Under the pieces are notes generated by a model, which did no database searches, was not told the DNA's origin, and saw only the letters and a program-made list of their open reading frames with translations. 64,000 nucleotides of DNA, taken from contig NZ_CDSE01000038.1 in the NCBI RefSeq assembly GCF_001373415.1, forward strand, positions 1 through 64,000. The letters run 5' to 3'. This stretch comes from Paenibacillus dakarensis. Its GTDB lineage: Bacteria; Bacillota; Bacilli; Paenibacillales; Paenibacillaceae. Positions 46,477 through 56,523 of the stretch are shown here, in pieces (the first letter of the stretch is position 1; the number at the start of each line of letters is the position of its first letter). The translations under genes and the position numbers were made by a program.

Positions 46477-46517
46477 ACGAAAGCGGCCACCTTCTTCTGA
46501 AAAGGCTCCGCTTTCGT
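46477..46517. terminator. Hairpin after glyS, probable terminator
   Basis: ACGAAAGCGG and CCGCTTTCGT form a perfect 10-base-pair stem, 35 bases after the glyS stop. Neither flank has a strong T run, so termination is probable but not certain. Confidence 0.5.
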
Positions 46518-46551
46518 CTTCTAATCATTCATTCAGTTGTGCTTCTCGGAT

Positions 46552-48627
46552 TTACCACACCAGCTTTGTAAAATCTGCAAACTGCTTCAGGTCATGATCA
46601 ATACCCGACAGCAATGCTAAACGGTTTGCCTTGACTGCTTCATCATCAGCCATAACCATGACGGAATCAAAGAAGCCTGTTATCGGCTCTTTCAATTCAC
46701 TGAGAAGCTTCAGTGCACGCTCTCCATCGGAATCGGCCATAGCCGCTTCATATGGCTGACGAATGGAGAGCCATTCCTCGTGAAGCTTGCTCTCCTCAGC
46801 TTCTGTAAACAGTTCAGGATTAACTGCAATCTTACCTGCTTTAGCAGCTAAGTTACTAACACGGTTAAAAGACTCAACCGTTGTCTTAAAATCCTCAGCA
46901 CTGTTAACAGCTGCCATAAGTGCCTGCCCGCGGGACACGACAGATACCACATGATCAAATCCAGCTGAAATCACTGCATCGACTACATCATATCTTTGCT
47001 CTTCAGACAGAAGCTTTTTCACACGCAGGCTGAAAAATTCATGCAAATCTTTGTTTATTTCATTCTCTGAACGCTTCAATACCCGCATGTCTTCATGAAT
47101 GGATAATGCAATTCCGAACACATCGGATAATGCAATCGGGAGCTTGTGCTCAAGGATGATTTGGACAATCCCTTGGGCTTGCCGCCGCAGTGCATATGGG
47201 TCCTGCGATCCTGTTGGAATAATGCCAATAGAGAAGCAGCCTACAATTGTATCGATTTTATCAGCGATGCTGACAATCGAGCCGACATCCGTAGAAGGAA
47301 CAGCGTCTCCTGCAAAGCGCGGTTGGTAATGCTCAAATACCGCTTTTGCTACGCTTTCTTTCTCTCCGGCCTTGCGAGCATAGTCTTCACCCATAACACC
47401 CTGCAGTTCAGGGAATTCATATACCATCTGTGTAACCAGATCAAATTTACAAATATCAGCTGCACGGCTAACTGAATCTGCTGCCTCTGCCGAAATACCG
47501 AGTTTCGCTGCCAAGCTGTCAGATATCCGGCGGATCCGGCGGACTTTATCACCGATCGTTCCAAGCTCATCATGGAATACGATGCTTTCGAGCTTTGAAA
47601 GTGCTTCTTTGATCTGCAGCTTTTGATCCTCTTCATAGAAGAACTTCGCATCTGATAGACGGGCACGAAGCACCTTCTCATTCCCTTTTGCAATGATATC
47701 CAAAGAGCGGCTATCACCGCTTCGAACCGTAACAAAGAACGGAAGCAGCTGACCTTGCTTATTCAGAACCGGGAAATATCGCTGATGCTCACGCATGGAT
47801 GTAATCAGTACATCCTGCGGTATTTCAAGGAATGAAGGATCGAAAGAACCATATAATACGGTCGGTGTTTCAACGAGGAATAACACTTCTTCGAGCAGAT
47901 CTTCCTTCACAGCAATATTCCAATCCTTCTCGGCTGCCAAGGAATTAATCTGGGAAACAATCATATCTTTGCGTTCCTTCACGTCCACGATAACATGCTG
48001 TGCTCTAAGTACCTCAACATAGTCTGAAGCTTCAGGAATGACAGCAGTGCTTCCAAGGAATCGGTGACCTGTCGTTATATTACCTGATTTGACCCCTGTA
48101 ATCTCCATATCGATAACATCCGTACCAAACATGGCAACAATCCATTTGATCGGACGCACAAATTTAAATTCGTAAGAGCCCCATCTCATGTTTTTAGGGA
48201 ACGTCATGGAAGTGAGAACTCCATACAAACCTTCAGCCAGAATTTCAGAAGTTTCGATACCAATGCTGTTTTTTGTCACATAAATATACTCTACTCCTGA
48301 AAGCTCTTTAAATGTGAAGTTCTCCGGTTCAACACCCTGACTGCGTGCAAAACCAAGTGCAGCCTTACTCCAGTTTCCGTTCTCATCCAAAGCAATTTTA
48401 CGTGAAGGACCCTTGACCTCCTCGCTAACATCGGTTTGCTTATCCGCTACATCCTTCACGAGCACAGCGAGTCTACGAGGGGTTGCGTAGGACTTCACTT
48501 CTCCAAATGCAATACGGGAGCTTTCGAGCCATTTAACGGTCTTATCCTCCAGCTGCTCCATTGCTGCACGCAAAAAGCGTGCAGGCACTTCCTCCAACCC
48601 GATCTCAAACAATAAATCTTTAGCCAC
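46552..48627 (-). CDS. glyS: Glycine--tRNA ligase beta subunit
   Basis: Beta chain of the tetrameric (alpha2beta2) bacterial glycyl-tRNA synthetase, responsible for tRNA binding. At 691 residues it has the N-terminal start [18 protein letters not shown], the B3/B4-like and HD-like region ([21 protein letters not shown]), [11 protein letters not shown], and a C-terminal anticodon-binding helical region. The start is GTG 48627, overlapping the glyQ end by 8 bases, with GGAGACG upstream. The ccpN and yqfL genes that lie between glyS and the dnaG operon in Bacillus subtilis are absent here. Confidence 0.97.
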   Translation of the reverse strand: MAKDLLFEIGLEEVPARFLRAAMEQLEDKTVKWLESSRIAFGEVKSYATPRRLAVLVKDVADKQTDVSEEVKGPSRKIALDENGNWSKAALGFARSQGVEPENFTFKELSGVEYIYVTKNSIGIETSEILAEGLYGVLTSMTFPKNMRWGSYEFKFVRPIKWIVAMFGTDVIDMEITGVKSGNITTGHRFLGSTAVIPEASDYVEVLRAQHVIVDVKERKDMIVSQINSLAAEKDWNIAVKEDLLEEVLFLVETPTVLYGSFDPSFLEIPQDVLITSMREHQRYFPVLNKQGQLLPFFVTVRSGDSRSLDIIAKGNEKVLRARLSDAKFFYEEDQKLQIKEALSKLESIVFHDELGTIGDKVRRIRRISDSLAAKLGISAEAADSVSRAADICKFDLVTQMVYEFPELQGVMGEDYARKAGEKESVAKAVFEHYQPRFAGDAVPSTDVGSIVSIADKIDTIVGCFSIGIIPTGSQDPYALRRQAQGIVQIILEHKLPIALSDVFGIALSIHEDMRVLKRSENEINKDLHEFFSLRVKKLLSEEQRYDVVDAVISAGFDHVVSVVSRGQALMAAVNSAEDFKTTVESFNRVSNLAAKAGKIAVNPELFTEAEESKLHEEWLSIRQPYEAAMADSDGERALKLLSELKEPITGFFDSVMVMADDEAVKANRLALLSGIDHDLKQFADFTKLVW

Positions 48628-49507
48628 GGTCAGCGTCTCCTTTCTTGATCAGCGGGAATCCGAGCTTTTCACGTTCTTCCAAATAGGTAGCTGCCACTTG
48701 GCGTGCCAGATTCCGTACACGCATAATGTAGCCCGTTCTCTCGGTAACACTAATCGCTCCCCTTGCATCAAGCAGATTGAATGTGTGAGAACATTTCAGA
48801 ACATAGTCGTATGCCGGGAACACAAGATGCTGACTCATCGCCTTATTAGCTTCTTCCTCGTACATGTTAAACAAGGTGAACAGCATTTTTACATCAGATA
48901 CCTCAAAGGTATACTTGGAGTGCTCATATTCTGGCTGCTGGAACACATCTCCGTATGTAATGCCGTCGACCCATTCCAGATCAAATACATTCTCTTTATC
49001 TTGAATGTAAGAAGCTAAGCGCTCCATACCGTACGTTATCTCAACAGCTACAGGATTAGCGTCAATGCCACCTACCTGCTGGAAATACGTAAATTGCGTG
49101 ATTTCCATACCATCAAGCCAAACTTCCCAGCCGAGTCCCCAGGCACCAAGCGTAGGAGCCTCCCAGTTATCCTCTACGAAACGGATATCATGGTCCAGCG
49201 GATCGATTCCAAGGCGCTTTAAGCTTTCTAAATAAAGCTCCTGAATGTTATCAGGCGAAGGCTTGATAATAACCTGGAATTGATGATGCTGATACAACCG
49301 GTTCGGGTTCTCGCCATAACGGCCGTCTGCGGGACGACGGGAAGGCTCGACATAAGCTACGTTCCACGGTTCCGGTCCAATCGAACGCAGATATGTCATC
49401 GGGTTCATCGTTCCTGCGCCTTTTTCCGTGTCATACGGCTGTACAATAATACAATTCTGTTCCGCCCAAAATTGCTGCAGCGTCAAAATCATTTGTTGAA
49501 AATTCAT
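48620..49507 (-). CDS. glyQ: Glycine--tRNA ligase alpha subunit
   Basis: Catalytic alpha chain, 295 residues, class II synthetase fold. The N-terminus [19 protein letters not shown] and [30 protein letters not shown] (motif 2 region) are diagnostic. [14 protein letters not shown] contains motif 3. Expression is expected to respond to uncharged tRNA-Gly through the T-box leader about 100 bases upstream. It overlaps glyS by 8 bases. Confidence 0.97.
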   Translation of the reverse strand: MNFQQMILTLQQFWAEQNCIIVQPYDTEKGAGTMNPMTYLRSIGPEPWNVAYVEPSRRPADGRYGENPNRLYQHHQFQVIIKPSPDNIQELYLESLKRLGIDPLDHDIRFVEDNWEAPTLGAWGLGWEVWLDGMEITQFTYFQQVGGIDANPVAVEITYGMERLASYIQDKENVFDLEWVDGITYGDVFQQPEYEHSKYTFEVSDVKMLFTLFNMYEEEANKAMSQHLVFPAYDYVLKCSHTFNLLDARGAISVTERTGYIMRVRNLARQVAATYLEEREKLGFPLIKKGDADRG

Positions 49508-49611
49508 GATTTTAGCTCCTTCACACCATTTTTATTACTTCAGCATACTGTACAACTTATAGTGAACCAGATGCTTTTAGACGAATGACTCCTCAGCCAT
49601 TGCTCTGCACA

Positions 49612-49835
49612 ACAAAAAGCTCTCTCCCTACGCCTGTTGTTGTACAGACATAGGGACGAGAGCTCTGGCTTCCCGCGGTTCCACCCTACTTGGTCCATAA
49701 ATGGACCCACTTTATCACGTGCAGCATGCTCCCGGTTGCCATGTTCATGGGTTTCTTCCGCCGGACTCCCACCATCACCGGCTCGCTAATAATCGGTCTC
49801 CACCCATTACTTTTCCGTTCAACGCATGTCAATAT
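49612..49835 (-). promoter_or_regulatory. T-box riboswitch of glyQS (glycine)
   Basis: The leader binds uncharged tRNA to choose antitermination. The T-box AGGGTGGAACCGCGG is present exactly (plus 49673-49687). It is followed by the terminator (49618-49664: AGCTCTC and CCCTA arms, then TTTTTG). Upstream is stem I with the AG-bulge and distal loop region (GCGAGCCGGTGATGGTGGGAG). The specifier codon is expected to be GGC; two GGC triplets occur on the 3' side of stem I and the choice cannot be made without folding. The downstream genes fix the amino acid as glycine. The 5' end is approximate. Confidence 0.93.
49618..49664 (-). terminator. Regulated terminator of the glyQS T-box
   Basis: Minus-strand hairpin AGCTCTCGTCCCTA... 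with ...TAGGGAGAGAGCT, followed by TTTTT. The T-box sequence lies just 5' and would pair into the antiterminator. Confidence 0.9.
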
Positions 49836-49879
49836 TCTTAAATAGACTTAACATATGATACCTAATATTTTTAAAATCG

Positions 49880-50635
49880 TCAAATACCGTATTTGTCCAT
49901 TTGGTCGAGAAAGCTCTGAGACTTGAGCCTTAATCCTAATTGAGTATCCATCAATGCTCTCATCACGGTTTTAAGCTCTGCTTTTGTAGCTTCCTTAACA
50001 TCAATATTTCCAAGTCTTCTCAGATCCAATCTTGAAAACAGACGCAGGAGCTTCAGTGTTCTTAAGGAAACTGACATAGCAGGAGGATCCAAATGCTTAC
50101 AGCGTCTGCACAGGACCCCTCCAAGTCTCGGACTAACCAGCATCTCCTCATCCGTCTTTTCATTTCCGCAAGAGACACAGACATCTAACTCCGGGCCATA
50201 ACCCGCAGCCTGCAAAATCTTCATCTCATAAAGATTAATGATAATCTGCGGGTCTTTATCTTCTTGTAAAGCTTCGAGACATGCCTTCAGCTGATGAAAC
50301 CAAAAAGCGCCTGTCTCCTCATCCTGAAGCACCCGGTCAAGCAGCTCACAAGCGTATGAGGAGTAGGCAGCCTTTATAAGATCTTCCCGGAGCCCATGAT
50401 GGGATTCTATGATTTCGCCGGCATTCAAAGTTCCAAGACCTGTTCCATTTCTAAAAAACACGTATTCACCGTAAGTAAAGAGCTGAGTTAAGGCAGCATG
50501 GCGACTTTTCACTTTTTTGGCTCCGCGGACCAGAACCCCTACCTTGCCTGATTTCTCGGTGCAAAGTGTAATGATCTTGTTCCCTTCACCGTAGTCCATG
50601 CTGCGGATGACGATCCCTTCCGCCCTGTGTAGCAT
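49880..50635 (-). CDS. recO: DNA repair protein RecO
   Basis: Mediator that loads RecA on SSB-coated single strands. The N-terminal OB fold (MLHRAEGIVIRSMDYGEGNKIITLCTEKSGKVGVLVRGAKK) is followed by a helical domain with a zinc site (CVSCG...CRRCK, residues about 149-179). At 251 residues it is normal. It lies between yqzL and glyQ, as in Bacillus subtilis. Confidence 0.95.
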   Translation of the reverse strand: MLHRAEGIVIRSMDYGEGNKIITLCTEKSGKVGVLVRGAKKVKSRHAALTQLFTYGEYVFFRNGTGLGTLNAGEIIESHHGLREDLIKAAYSSYACELLDRVLQDEETGAFWFHQLKACLEALQEDKDPQIIINLYEMKILQAAGYGPELDVCVSCGNEKTDEEMLVSPRLGGVLCRRCKHLDPPAMSVSLRTLKLLRLFSRLDLRRLGNIDVKEATKAELKTVMRALMDTQLGLRLKSQSFLDQMDKYGI

Positions 50636-50674
50636 GCTCTATTATCCCCTAACCATTCCTGAAGCAACCAAACA

Positions 50675-50818
50675 TCATTCGTTCTCTTCATACTCTGCCG
50701 CCTCTTCCTCTGCGGAGGTATTGCTCACAAGTTCCGCAGTGCCCTGGGAGTCCTTATACAGCAAATACGCATCGACATCTCCTGTCATCGCAAAATACTT
50801 CCACGAAAAATCTCGCAT
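50675..50818 (-). CDS. YqzL family protein
   Basis: Small gene of 47 codons plus stop. It starts at the ATG at 50816-50818 (MRDFSWKYFAMTGDVDAYLL) with AAAGGATG upstream, and ends in an acidic tail (SAEEEAAEYEENE). The N-terminal DFSWKxFxxTGxVDxYLL pattern and the place between era and recO match YqzL of Bacillus subtilis (function unknown). Confidence 0.88.
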   Translation of the reverse strand: MRDFSWKYFAMTGDVDAYLLYKDSQGTAELVSNTSAEEEAAEYEENE

Positions 50819-50959
50819 TCGTATTCATCCTTTCTTCGGAAATGACGTCTGCATCTACAAGGATAGGATGTGCTTTGCATCTGGATTTATGATTTGCAAT
50901 TGTTGGCAGGGTCCCGCTTCCACCTCGTTATGAACAGCAGCAAGCGTGTATGATTATCG

Positions 50960-51862
50960 TTATTGTCCACGATGGAATCCAAGATCCCGGAGAACGCGCT
51001 CTTGATTGCGCCAGTCTTTTTTAACTTTCACCCACAGTTCAAGAAATATCTTGGAGCCGAGAAGCCGCTGGATGTCCTGGCGAGCCTGTCGCCCGACCTC
51101 CTTCAGCATGGAGCCCTGTTTTCCGATAATAATCCCTTTTTGTGAATCACGTTCAACAAAAATAACAGCCGAAATATGGACTGTCCCATTCTCTTCCACC
51201 TTCATATCTTCAATCGTGACAGCAATGGAATGAGGTACCTCTTCCCGGGTCATATGAAGAATTTTCTCCCGGATCAATTCAGCACAGACGAATTGTTCTG
51301 GGTGATCTGTCACCTGATCCTCTGGATAATACTGCGGACCTGCAGGCAGATACTTCTGAATTTGATCCAAAAGGGTATTTACATTGTTTCCATTCCGTGC
51401 GGAAATGGGAACGATCTCCGCAAAATCATGCAGCTTTCGGTATTCCTCAATAAGCGGCAGCAGGTCCTGAGGCTCAATTTTATCAATCTTGTTCATGACA
51501 AGAATGACAGGGGTCCGGATTTGCTTCAGTTGCTCCACAATAAAACGGTCACCGCCGCCAAAGCCTTCCGATGCATCTACTAAGAATAGAACCGCCTCTA
51601 CCTCACCCAGTGTTCCTAGTGCCGTCTGATTCATGTAATCTCCGAGCTTGGATTGACGTTTATGGATTCCGGGTGTATCTAGAAAAACAACCTGTGACTC
51701 GTTTGTCGTGTATACACCATGTATTTTATTTCGGGTTGTCTGCGGCTTGTCCGACATAATAGCAATTTTCTGGCCGATCACCTGATTCATGAGCGTTGAT
51801 TTGCCTACATTAGGCCGCCCGATGATCGCTACAAAGCCCGATTTGAACGTATTTTTTTGCAT
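50960..51862 (-). CDS. era: GTPase Era
   Basis: Ras-like GTPase that binds the 3' end of 16S rRNA in 30S assembly. G1 GRPNVGKST (about 15-23), DTPGIH, NKID, SARNG, and the C-terminal KH domain ([28 protein letters not shown], ending [13 protein letters not shown]). At 300 residues it is full length. The ATG has GGAGGAAT. It starts 20 bases after cdd and precedes yqzL-recO. Confidence 0.97.
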   Translation of the reverse strand: MQKNTFKSGFVAIIGRPNVGKSTLMNQVIGQKIAIMSDKPQTTRNKIHGVYTTNESQVVFLDTPGIHKRQSKLGDYMNQTALGTLGEVEAVLFLVDASEGFGGGDRFIVEQLKQIRTPVILVMNKIDKIEPQDLLPLIEEYRKLHDFAEIVPISARNGNNVNTLLDQIQKYLPAGPQYYPEDQVTDHPEQFVCAELIREKILHMTREEVPHSIAVTIEDMKVEENGTVHISAVIFVERDSQKGIIIGKQGSMLKEVGRQARQDIQRLLGSKIFLELWVKVKKDWRNQERVLRDLGFHRGQ

Positions 51863-51882
51863 ATATTCCTCCGCTTATTTCT

Positions 51883-52290
51883 CTATTGTTTCTGCAAATC
51901 CCACGGACCAAAAGCTCCTGGAAGCAAATCTTTTACCGTCGTTTCTCGAATATTTCCCTTCATGTTACCTAAAATCACCTTCATATCAGGCTTACACAGC
52001 TCCACCAGCACTTGCCTGCACACACCGCATGGGGCGCATGGTTCTTCGGTATCCGCAACGACCGCTATGGCCTGAAAACTGCCGGGTTTATGACCGTCTG
52101 CAATAGCCCGAAACAGGGCTGTTCGCTCGGCGCAGTTCGTTGGTCCATAAGCGGCATTCTCAACATTACAGCCATAGTGAACTTCACCAAACTCATCCAG
52201 CAGTGCTGCACCCACTCCGAAATGGGAGTAGGGGATGTAAGCGCGGGAGCGAGCCTTTATCGCTTCCTGTATCAAGCTTTCAGCTTTCAT
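51883..52290 (-). CDS. cdd: Cytidine deaminase
   Basis: Deaminates cytidine and deoxycytidine in pyrimidine salvage. Zinc-site motifs: CNVENAAYGPTNCAERTA (with the catalytic Glu) and PCAPCGVCRQ. Length is 135 residues from the ATG at 52290, with GGAGGGAT upstream; the longer frame to 52371 overlaps dgkA and lacks support. Position between dgkA and era matches Bacillus subtilis. Confidence 0.95.
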   Translation of the reverse strand: MKAESLIQEAIKARSRAYIPYSHFGVGAALLDEFGEVHYGCNVENAAYGPTNCAERTALFRAIADGHKPGSFQAIAVVADTEEPCAPCGVCRQVLVELCKPDMKVILGNMKGNIRETTVKDLLPGAFGPWDLQKQ

Positions 52291-52349
52291 GAATATCCCT
52301 CCAAAGATAAAGTCATATTCCATACTTATTACCCTTATATTCAGTTTGT

Positions 52350-52730
52350 TTAAAACCGGGATGAAATCCAAGACAGTACCGGATCATAAAACACCACAAC
52401 TCCGACAATGACTGCAAAAAGAGCGGTAATCAATACCGCTCCTGCAGCCGTGTCCTTGGCAATACGGGCCAAGGGGTGTTCGTCAGGAGAGACTAAATCA
52501 ACAACAGCTTCCACCGCGGTATTTAGCAACTCTGCCGAAATGACCAAAGTTATGGCAAGCGCCAAAAACATCCAGCGCATAGGGGTCAGTCCAAACAGCA
52601 TGCCCGCAATGATGACCATAATCGCTGCAGCTGTATGAATCTTCATGTTCCTCTCGGCTTTAAAAGCGTGAATAATGCCTTGAACCGCAAATGTAAAAGC
52701 GGAGCGAAACGAAGGCTTAACGGGCTTCAC
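52350..52730 (-). CDS. dgkA: Diacylglycerol kinase family protein (undecaprenol kinase)
   Basis: Integral membrane kinase of the DgkA/UdpK type, 126 residues with three helices. It has the N-terminal amphipathic part (FRSAFTFAVQGIIHAFKAERNMKIH), the AxAxxVISAELLNTAVEAVVDLVS motif and KDTAAGAVLI. In Gram-positives this family phosphorylates undecaprenol. Its ATG overlaps the ybeY stop by one base. The symbol follows the Bacillus subtilis name. Confidence 0.9.
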   Translation of the reverse strand: MKPVKPSFRSAFTFAVQGIIHAFKAERNMKIHTAAAIMVIIAGMLFGLTPMRWMFLALAITLVISAELLNTAVEAVVDLVSPDEHPLARIAKDTAAGAVLITALFAVIVGVVVFYDPVLSWISSRF

Positions 52731-53227
52731 TACCGATTCAGCCCTACTTCAGCAAGCACAGCCTCCTGCTTGCCCATCATTTCAGCCTCGCTCGCCTCAT
52801 CCTGATGGTCATATCCAAGCAGATGAAGGAATCCATGCACGAACAGAAATCCAAGCTCACGTTCCAATGAATGGCCGTATTCCTCACTTTGCAGCTTGGC
52901 GCGTGGAACAGATATGATAATATCCCCAAGCACATCAGGAACATGCTCCTCTTCATCCTCAGAGTCAAGTTCATATATTATTGTAAGCTCTTCATCTGTG
53001 GTCTCATGCATGGCAAAGGACAGCACATCAGTTGGACGATCGATCCCTCTGTATTCCTTATTCAGTTCATGAATTTGAGTATCATCAACAAAAGTAAGGT
53101 CAACCTCTCCGTCCGTGACACCCTCTACCTCTCCAGCTCGCTGCAGAATCTGTTCGAGAAGCGATATCAGAGTATCCGAAATGACAAATTCCTCTTGTTC
53201 GTTGTTCCATACCAGTTGCAGACTCAT
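52730..53227 (-). CDS. ybeY: Endoribonuclease YbeY
   Basis: Zinc-dependent nuclease for 16S rRNA 3'-end maturation and ribosome quality control. The metal-site motif HGFLHLLGYDH (three His) is near the C-terminus, with the N-terminal EGVTDGEVDLTFVDDTQIHELNKEYRGIDRPTDVLSFAM. It is 165 residues with an acidic insert (DSEDEEEHVPD). It follows pgpH after a 3-base gap and overlaps dgkA by one base. Confidence 0.95.
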   Translation of the reverse strand: MSLQLVWNNEQEEFVISDTLISLLEQILQRAGEVEGVTDGEVDLTFVDDTQIHELNKEYRGIDRPTDVLSFAMHETTDEELTIIYELDSEDEEEHVPDVLGDIIISVPRAKLQSEEYGHSLERELGFLFVHGFLHLLGYDHQDEASEAEMMGKQEAVLAEVGLNR

Positions 53228-53230
53228 CCT

Positions 53231-55531
53231 CTAAACGCTCCTTTTTTGATCATCTGTAGATTCGGAATCCGCTGGATTTGCCGGTGATTGTTGTTCTAAT
53301 GTACTCTCCGGTTTAATCTTCTTAACCTCCTCCGGATACTCAATCCGCGAGTGGAATATTCCCATAACGGTTTCCTTCAAAGTTCTAGCTATAATATCAA
53401 GTTCTTTCATCGTGAGATCACATTCGTTAAACTGGTGATCGTCCAGGCGACTCTTAATAATCTTCTCAATCATCGACTCCACTTGATTAACCGTAGGCTT
53501 ACGTAAGGATCGAACTGCCGCCTCTACGCTATCGGCGATGCCGACAACTGCAGCCTCCTTGGATTGGGCCTTCGGTCCTGGATAACGGAAATCATCTTCT
53601 GTGAAGTCCGGTTCCATTCCCTGCTCCTCTGCCTGGCGAAGTGCCTTATGATAAAAGAAATGTAGGAAAGTGGTTCCATGATGCTGTTCAGCAATATCAC
53701 GAATTGGTTTAGGAAGCTTGTACTCTTTTTGCATTTCCACCCCATCCCGGGCATGGGCTATAATAATGGATTTGCTTAATTTAGGATCAATCGAATCGTG
53801 TGGATTCTCCATATTGTTCTGATTCTCAATAAAATAAATGGGACGCTTTGTCTTTCCAATATCATGATAATAAGAACCGACACGACATAACAGGCCATCG
53901 GCACCAATCGCTTCAGCCGCCGCTTCCGCCAGATTTCCAACCATAACACTATGATGATATGTTCCCGGAGTTTCCGTCAGCAGCTTCCGAAGCAGCGGAT
54001 GGTTGGGGTTCGACAACTCTACAAGCTTAAGCGCCGAAAGAATGCCGAATGTCACTTCGAAAAACGGCATCAGTCCAATAACGAGCACTGCTGTCAAGAT
54101 ACCACCAGCAAAGGCAAAAGCAAGCGCATATAATGATTCTGCTCTTGTCCAAGGAGAATCATTAATAAGCAGCATAATTAGGACAGTTATCGCTCCGAAC
54201 ATGGAGACCATAATTCCGCCCTTCAGCAAGGTGGAACGCTGGCTCGCCCGATGAATCGAGAAAATCGCTACACAAGACGTGATTGCAGCAAAAAATCCAA
54301 AGTGAAAATCAAACATTTCACCTTTGTCTACGTTCAGTATGACACTAGCCATGATGCTGAAAATGATAGCACTGAAATAGGCTAACGGCACGTCAAGCAA
54401 TAGTGTGACCAGAATAACTCCAATCGCAACAGGCGCTAAGAAACCGATATAGACACGATCCACACTCTGCAGAATACCAGCCAGATGCATGGACATCATC
54501 GTGATGGCATAGATCAGCACGAGCATAAAAACCTGAGAATTGTTGTATTTGAACATTTTCATATCAGACTGACGAATAAACATTAATACACCGAGTGACA
54601 GAAGTATGGAGAGTAAGAACAGACCCAGCTGAGGCCAATAAGTGACGTCATCCTTCAAAAGGCCATTCTTGCCGAGCAGTTCATACAATTCCGGTGTTAT
54701 TAACTGTCCTTTTTCAACCAGGACATCTCCCTGTTTAATAAACACAGGCTGCGTATTCTCTCTTGCCTCCACCTTAGCTTCCTTGGTGGCTACTTCGTTA
54801 TAGAACTTATTCGCTGTAATGGAGAAACGCACAAGTTCTTGAACGACTTCCCTCGAGGTCCGGTCATTCAGTGAACTGGCAGTAACCAGCTCTGCCACCT
54901 TGGCTCTTGCCGTCTGTGCATCCACAACTTCATTCATCAGCCGGGATACGATGTCCCGGGCCACTGATTTCATTTGGTAAATATCTTCAGGCGCAAGTCT
55001 CGGAATTTTGATAAAGGTCTCCTCAGGTATACGGTATGCCTGCTGCTCAATAACCTTCTTCATTTCTTGAAGCAGCTCGGGAGGATAGGTCTCGGTTCCT
55101 TTATACGTTGATATGAAGTTATTCACAAAATCTTCAGCACGCTGAGGAATTTCCTCCCTGTATATCGCAATCTTGTCCTGTACTGAGACCTCGTCCTGGT
55201 TTAAACGATCGATGCGTTCAAATATTTGGCTTACGAGCAAGTCATTACGTAGCGAAACATATGTATATATTGGTTGTACCCGTTCAGCAGCCTCTTCTTG
55301 AGCTTTTAGGGTAGCCTTACTATCCTCTATTTGCTGCGGAGCCAGGATGCTCTTTTCGCTGTGAGTACCCACCTTAATATCATAACGTTCCGGAAGCAGC
55401 TTCACCGAAAAGCTGGTGTAAAACAGTATTGCAAGAAATAAAAATAGAATATAGCGTGTCGCCACGCTATATTTCCAGCCATAGTGTTTAACTGATATGG
55501 ACTTGTCCGTCGATGGTTCTTTGAAGGCCAT
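53231..55531 (-). CDS. HD family phosphohydrolase PgpH (c-di-AMP phosphodiesterase type)
   Basis: 766 residues: a membrane helix near the N-terminus, a large extracytoplasmic 7TM-HDED domain (about 50-300), seven helices (about 305-495), then a cytoplasmic HD domain with HHSVMVGNLAEAAAEAIGADGLLCRVGSYYHDIGK and later IIAHARDGVEMQKEYKLP and EQHHGT. This is the layout of PgpH (YqfF), which in Listeria hydrolyses cyclic di-AMP. It lies between phoH and ybeY, as yqfF does. The C-terminus is a charged unstructured tail. Confidence 0.92.
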   Translation of the reverse strand: MAFKEPSTDKSISVKHYGWKYSVATRYILFLFLAILFYTSFSVKLLPERYDIKVGTHSEKSILAPQQIEDSKATLKAQEEAAERVQPIYTYVSLRNDLLVSQIFERIDRLNQDEVSVQDKIAIYREEIPQRAEDFVNNFISTYKGTETYPPELLQEMKKVIEQQAYRIPEETFIKIPRLAPEDIYQMKSVARDIVSRLMNEVVDAQTARAKVAELVTASSLNDRTSREVVQELVRFSITANKFYNEVATKEAKVEARENTQPVFIKQGDVLVEKGQLITPELYELLGKNGLLKDDVTYWPQLGLFLLSILLSLGVLMFIRQSDMKMFKYNNSQVFMLVLIYAITMMSMHLAGILQSVDRVYIGFLAPVAIGVILVTLLLDVPLAYFSAIIFSIMASVILNVDKGEMFDFHFGFFAAITSCVAIFSIHRASQRSTLLKGGIMVSMFGAITVLIMLLINDSPWTRAESLYALAFAFAGGILTAVLVIGLMPFFEVTFGILSALKLVELSNPNHPLLRKLLTETPGTYHHSVMVGNLAEAAAEAIGADGLLCRVGSYYHDIGKTKRPIYFIENQNNMENPHDSIDPKLSKSIIIAHARDGVEMQKEYKLPKPIRDIAEQHHGTTFLHFFYHKALRQAEEQGMEPDFTEDDFRYPGPKAQSKEAAVVGIADSVEAAVRSLRKPTVNQVESMIEKIIKSRLDDHQFNECDLTMKELDIIARTLKETVMGIFHSRIEYPEEVKKIKPESTLEQQSPANPADSESTDDQKRSV

Positions 55532-55545
55532 TGCGACAATCCCCT

Positions 55546-56517
55546 TTAATCTTGGTTTTCTGCAGCTTTATCATAAGCGACGATAATTTTTTGTACTAAA
55601 GAGTGCCGTACAACATCCTGCTCCGCGAAGAAGACGAAACCGATATCCTCAATTTTTTGTAGGATCGTTTTGGCTTCTACCAATCCTGACTTCTTACCTC
55701 GCGGCAGGTCAATTTGGGTTACATCTCCCGTAATGACCATTTTCGAACCAAAACCGAGTCTTGTCAAAAACATCTTCATTTGTTCGGGTGTTGTGTTCTG
55801 TGCCTCATCCAGAATAATAAATGAATCGTCAAGCGTACGTCCCCGCATATATGCTAGAGGCGCAATCTCAATCAATCCCCGTTCAAGGGCCTTTGCTACC
55901 TGATCCGGCCCCATAACGTCATAAAGCGCGTCATAAAGCGGTCTCAGATAAGGGTCTACCTTCTCTTGAAGATCACCCGGAAGGAAGCCTAGACTTTCCC
56001 CTGCTTCGACTGCCGGACGAGTAAGAATGATCCGCTTGACTGTGCCTTCCTTCAGCGCGGCCACAGCGAGTACGACAGCAAGATACGTCTTACCCGTACC
56101 TGCCGGGCCGATTCCGAATACGATATCTCTTTTCTTAATCGTTGTAACGTAGTGCTTCTGCCCTATGGTTTTCACCCGGATGGGTTTCCCCCGAAATGTT
56201 GTTGTGATCTCACCCTTGTAGAGATCGAGCAGCTGATCTGCTCGCAGGTCTTTTGCCAGCTCTACCGCATAAAGGACATCTCTTTCGGTCAGGATATAGC
56301 CATTACGAATAAGCTGAAGCAGAACATCAAACAGTTGTTGTAAACTTTCCACATTCCGTTTTTCACCGGAAACGTTAATCACTGCTTCTCTTGAATCAAT
56401 TCTTGCAGGAATTTCGGATTCGATAATTTTTAAAAAGGCATCCTGCGGTCCGAACAAGGAAAGTCCTTCAGACGCGCTTTGCAAATAAATCTTAATGCTG
56501 GTCGGTTGTTGTGACAA
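55546..56517 (-). CDS. phoH: PhoH family protein (PhoH/YbeZ)
   Basis: 323-residue cytoplasmic ATPase. It has an N-terminal KH-like part, Walker A (GIGPAGTGKTYLA, about 137-149), RPAVEAGESLGFLPGD, Walker B (FIILDEAQN) and a TGD loop. Neighbours ybeY and era suggest a role in RNA metabolism and ribosome maturation, as proposed for YbeZ. It lies 14 bases upstream of pgpH. It is distinct from the PIN-PhoH at 24842. Confidence 0.94.
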   Translation of the reverse strand: MSQQPTSIKIYLQSASEGLSLFGPQDAFLKIIESEIPARIDSREAVINVSGEKRNVESLQQLFDVLLQLIRNGYILTERDVLYAVELAKDLRADQLLDLYKGEITTTFRGKPIRVKTIGQKHYVTTIKKRDIVFGIGPAGTGKTYLAVVLAVAALKEGTVKRIILTRPAVEAGESLGFLPGDLQEKVDPYLRPLYDALYDVMGPDQVAKALERGLIEIAPLAYMRGRTLDDSFIILDEAQNTTPEQMKMFLTRLGFGSKMVITGDVTQIDLPRGKKSGLVEAKTILQKIEDIGFVFFAEQDVVRHSLVQKIIVAYDKAAENQD

Positions 56518-56523
56518 ATAGCC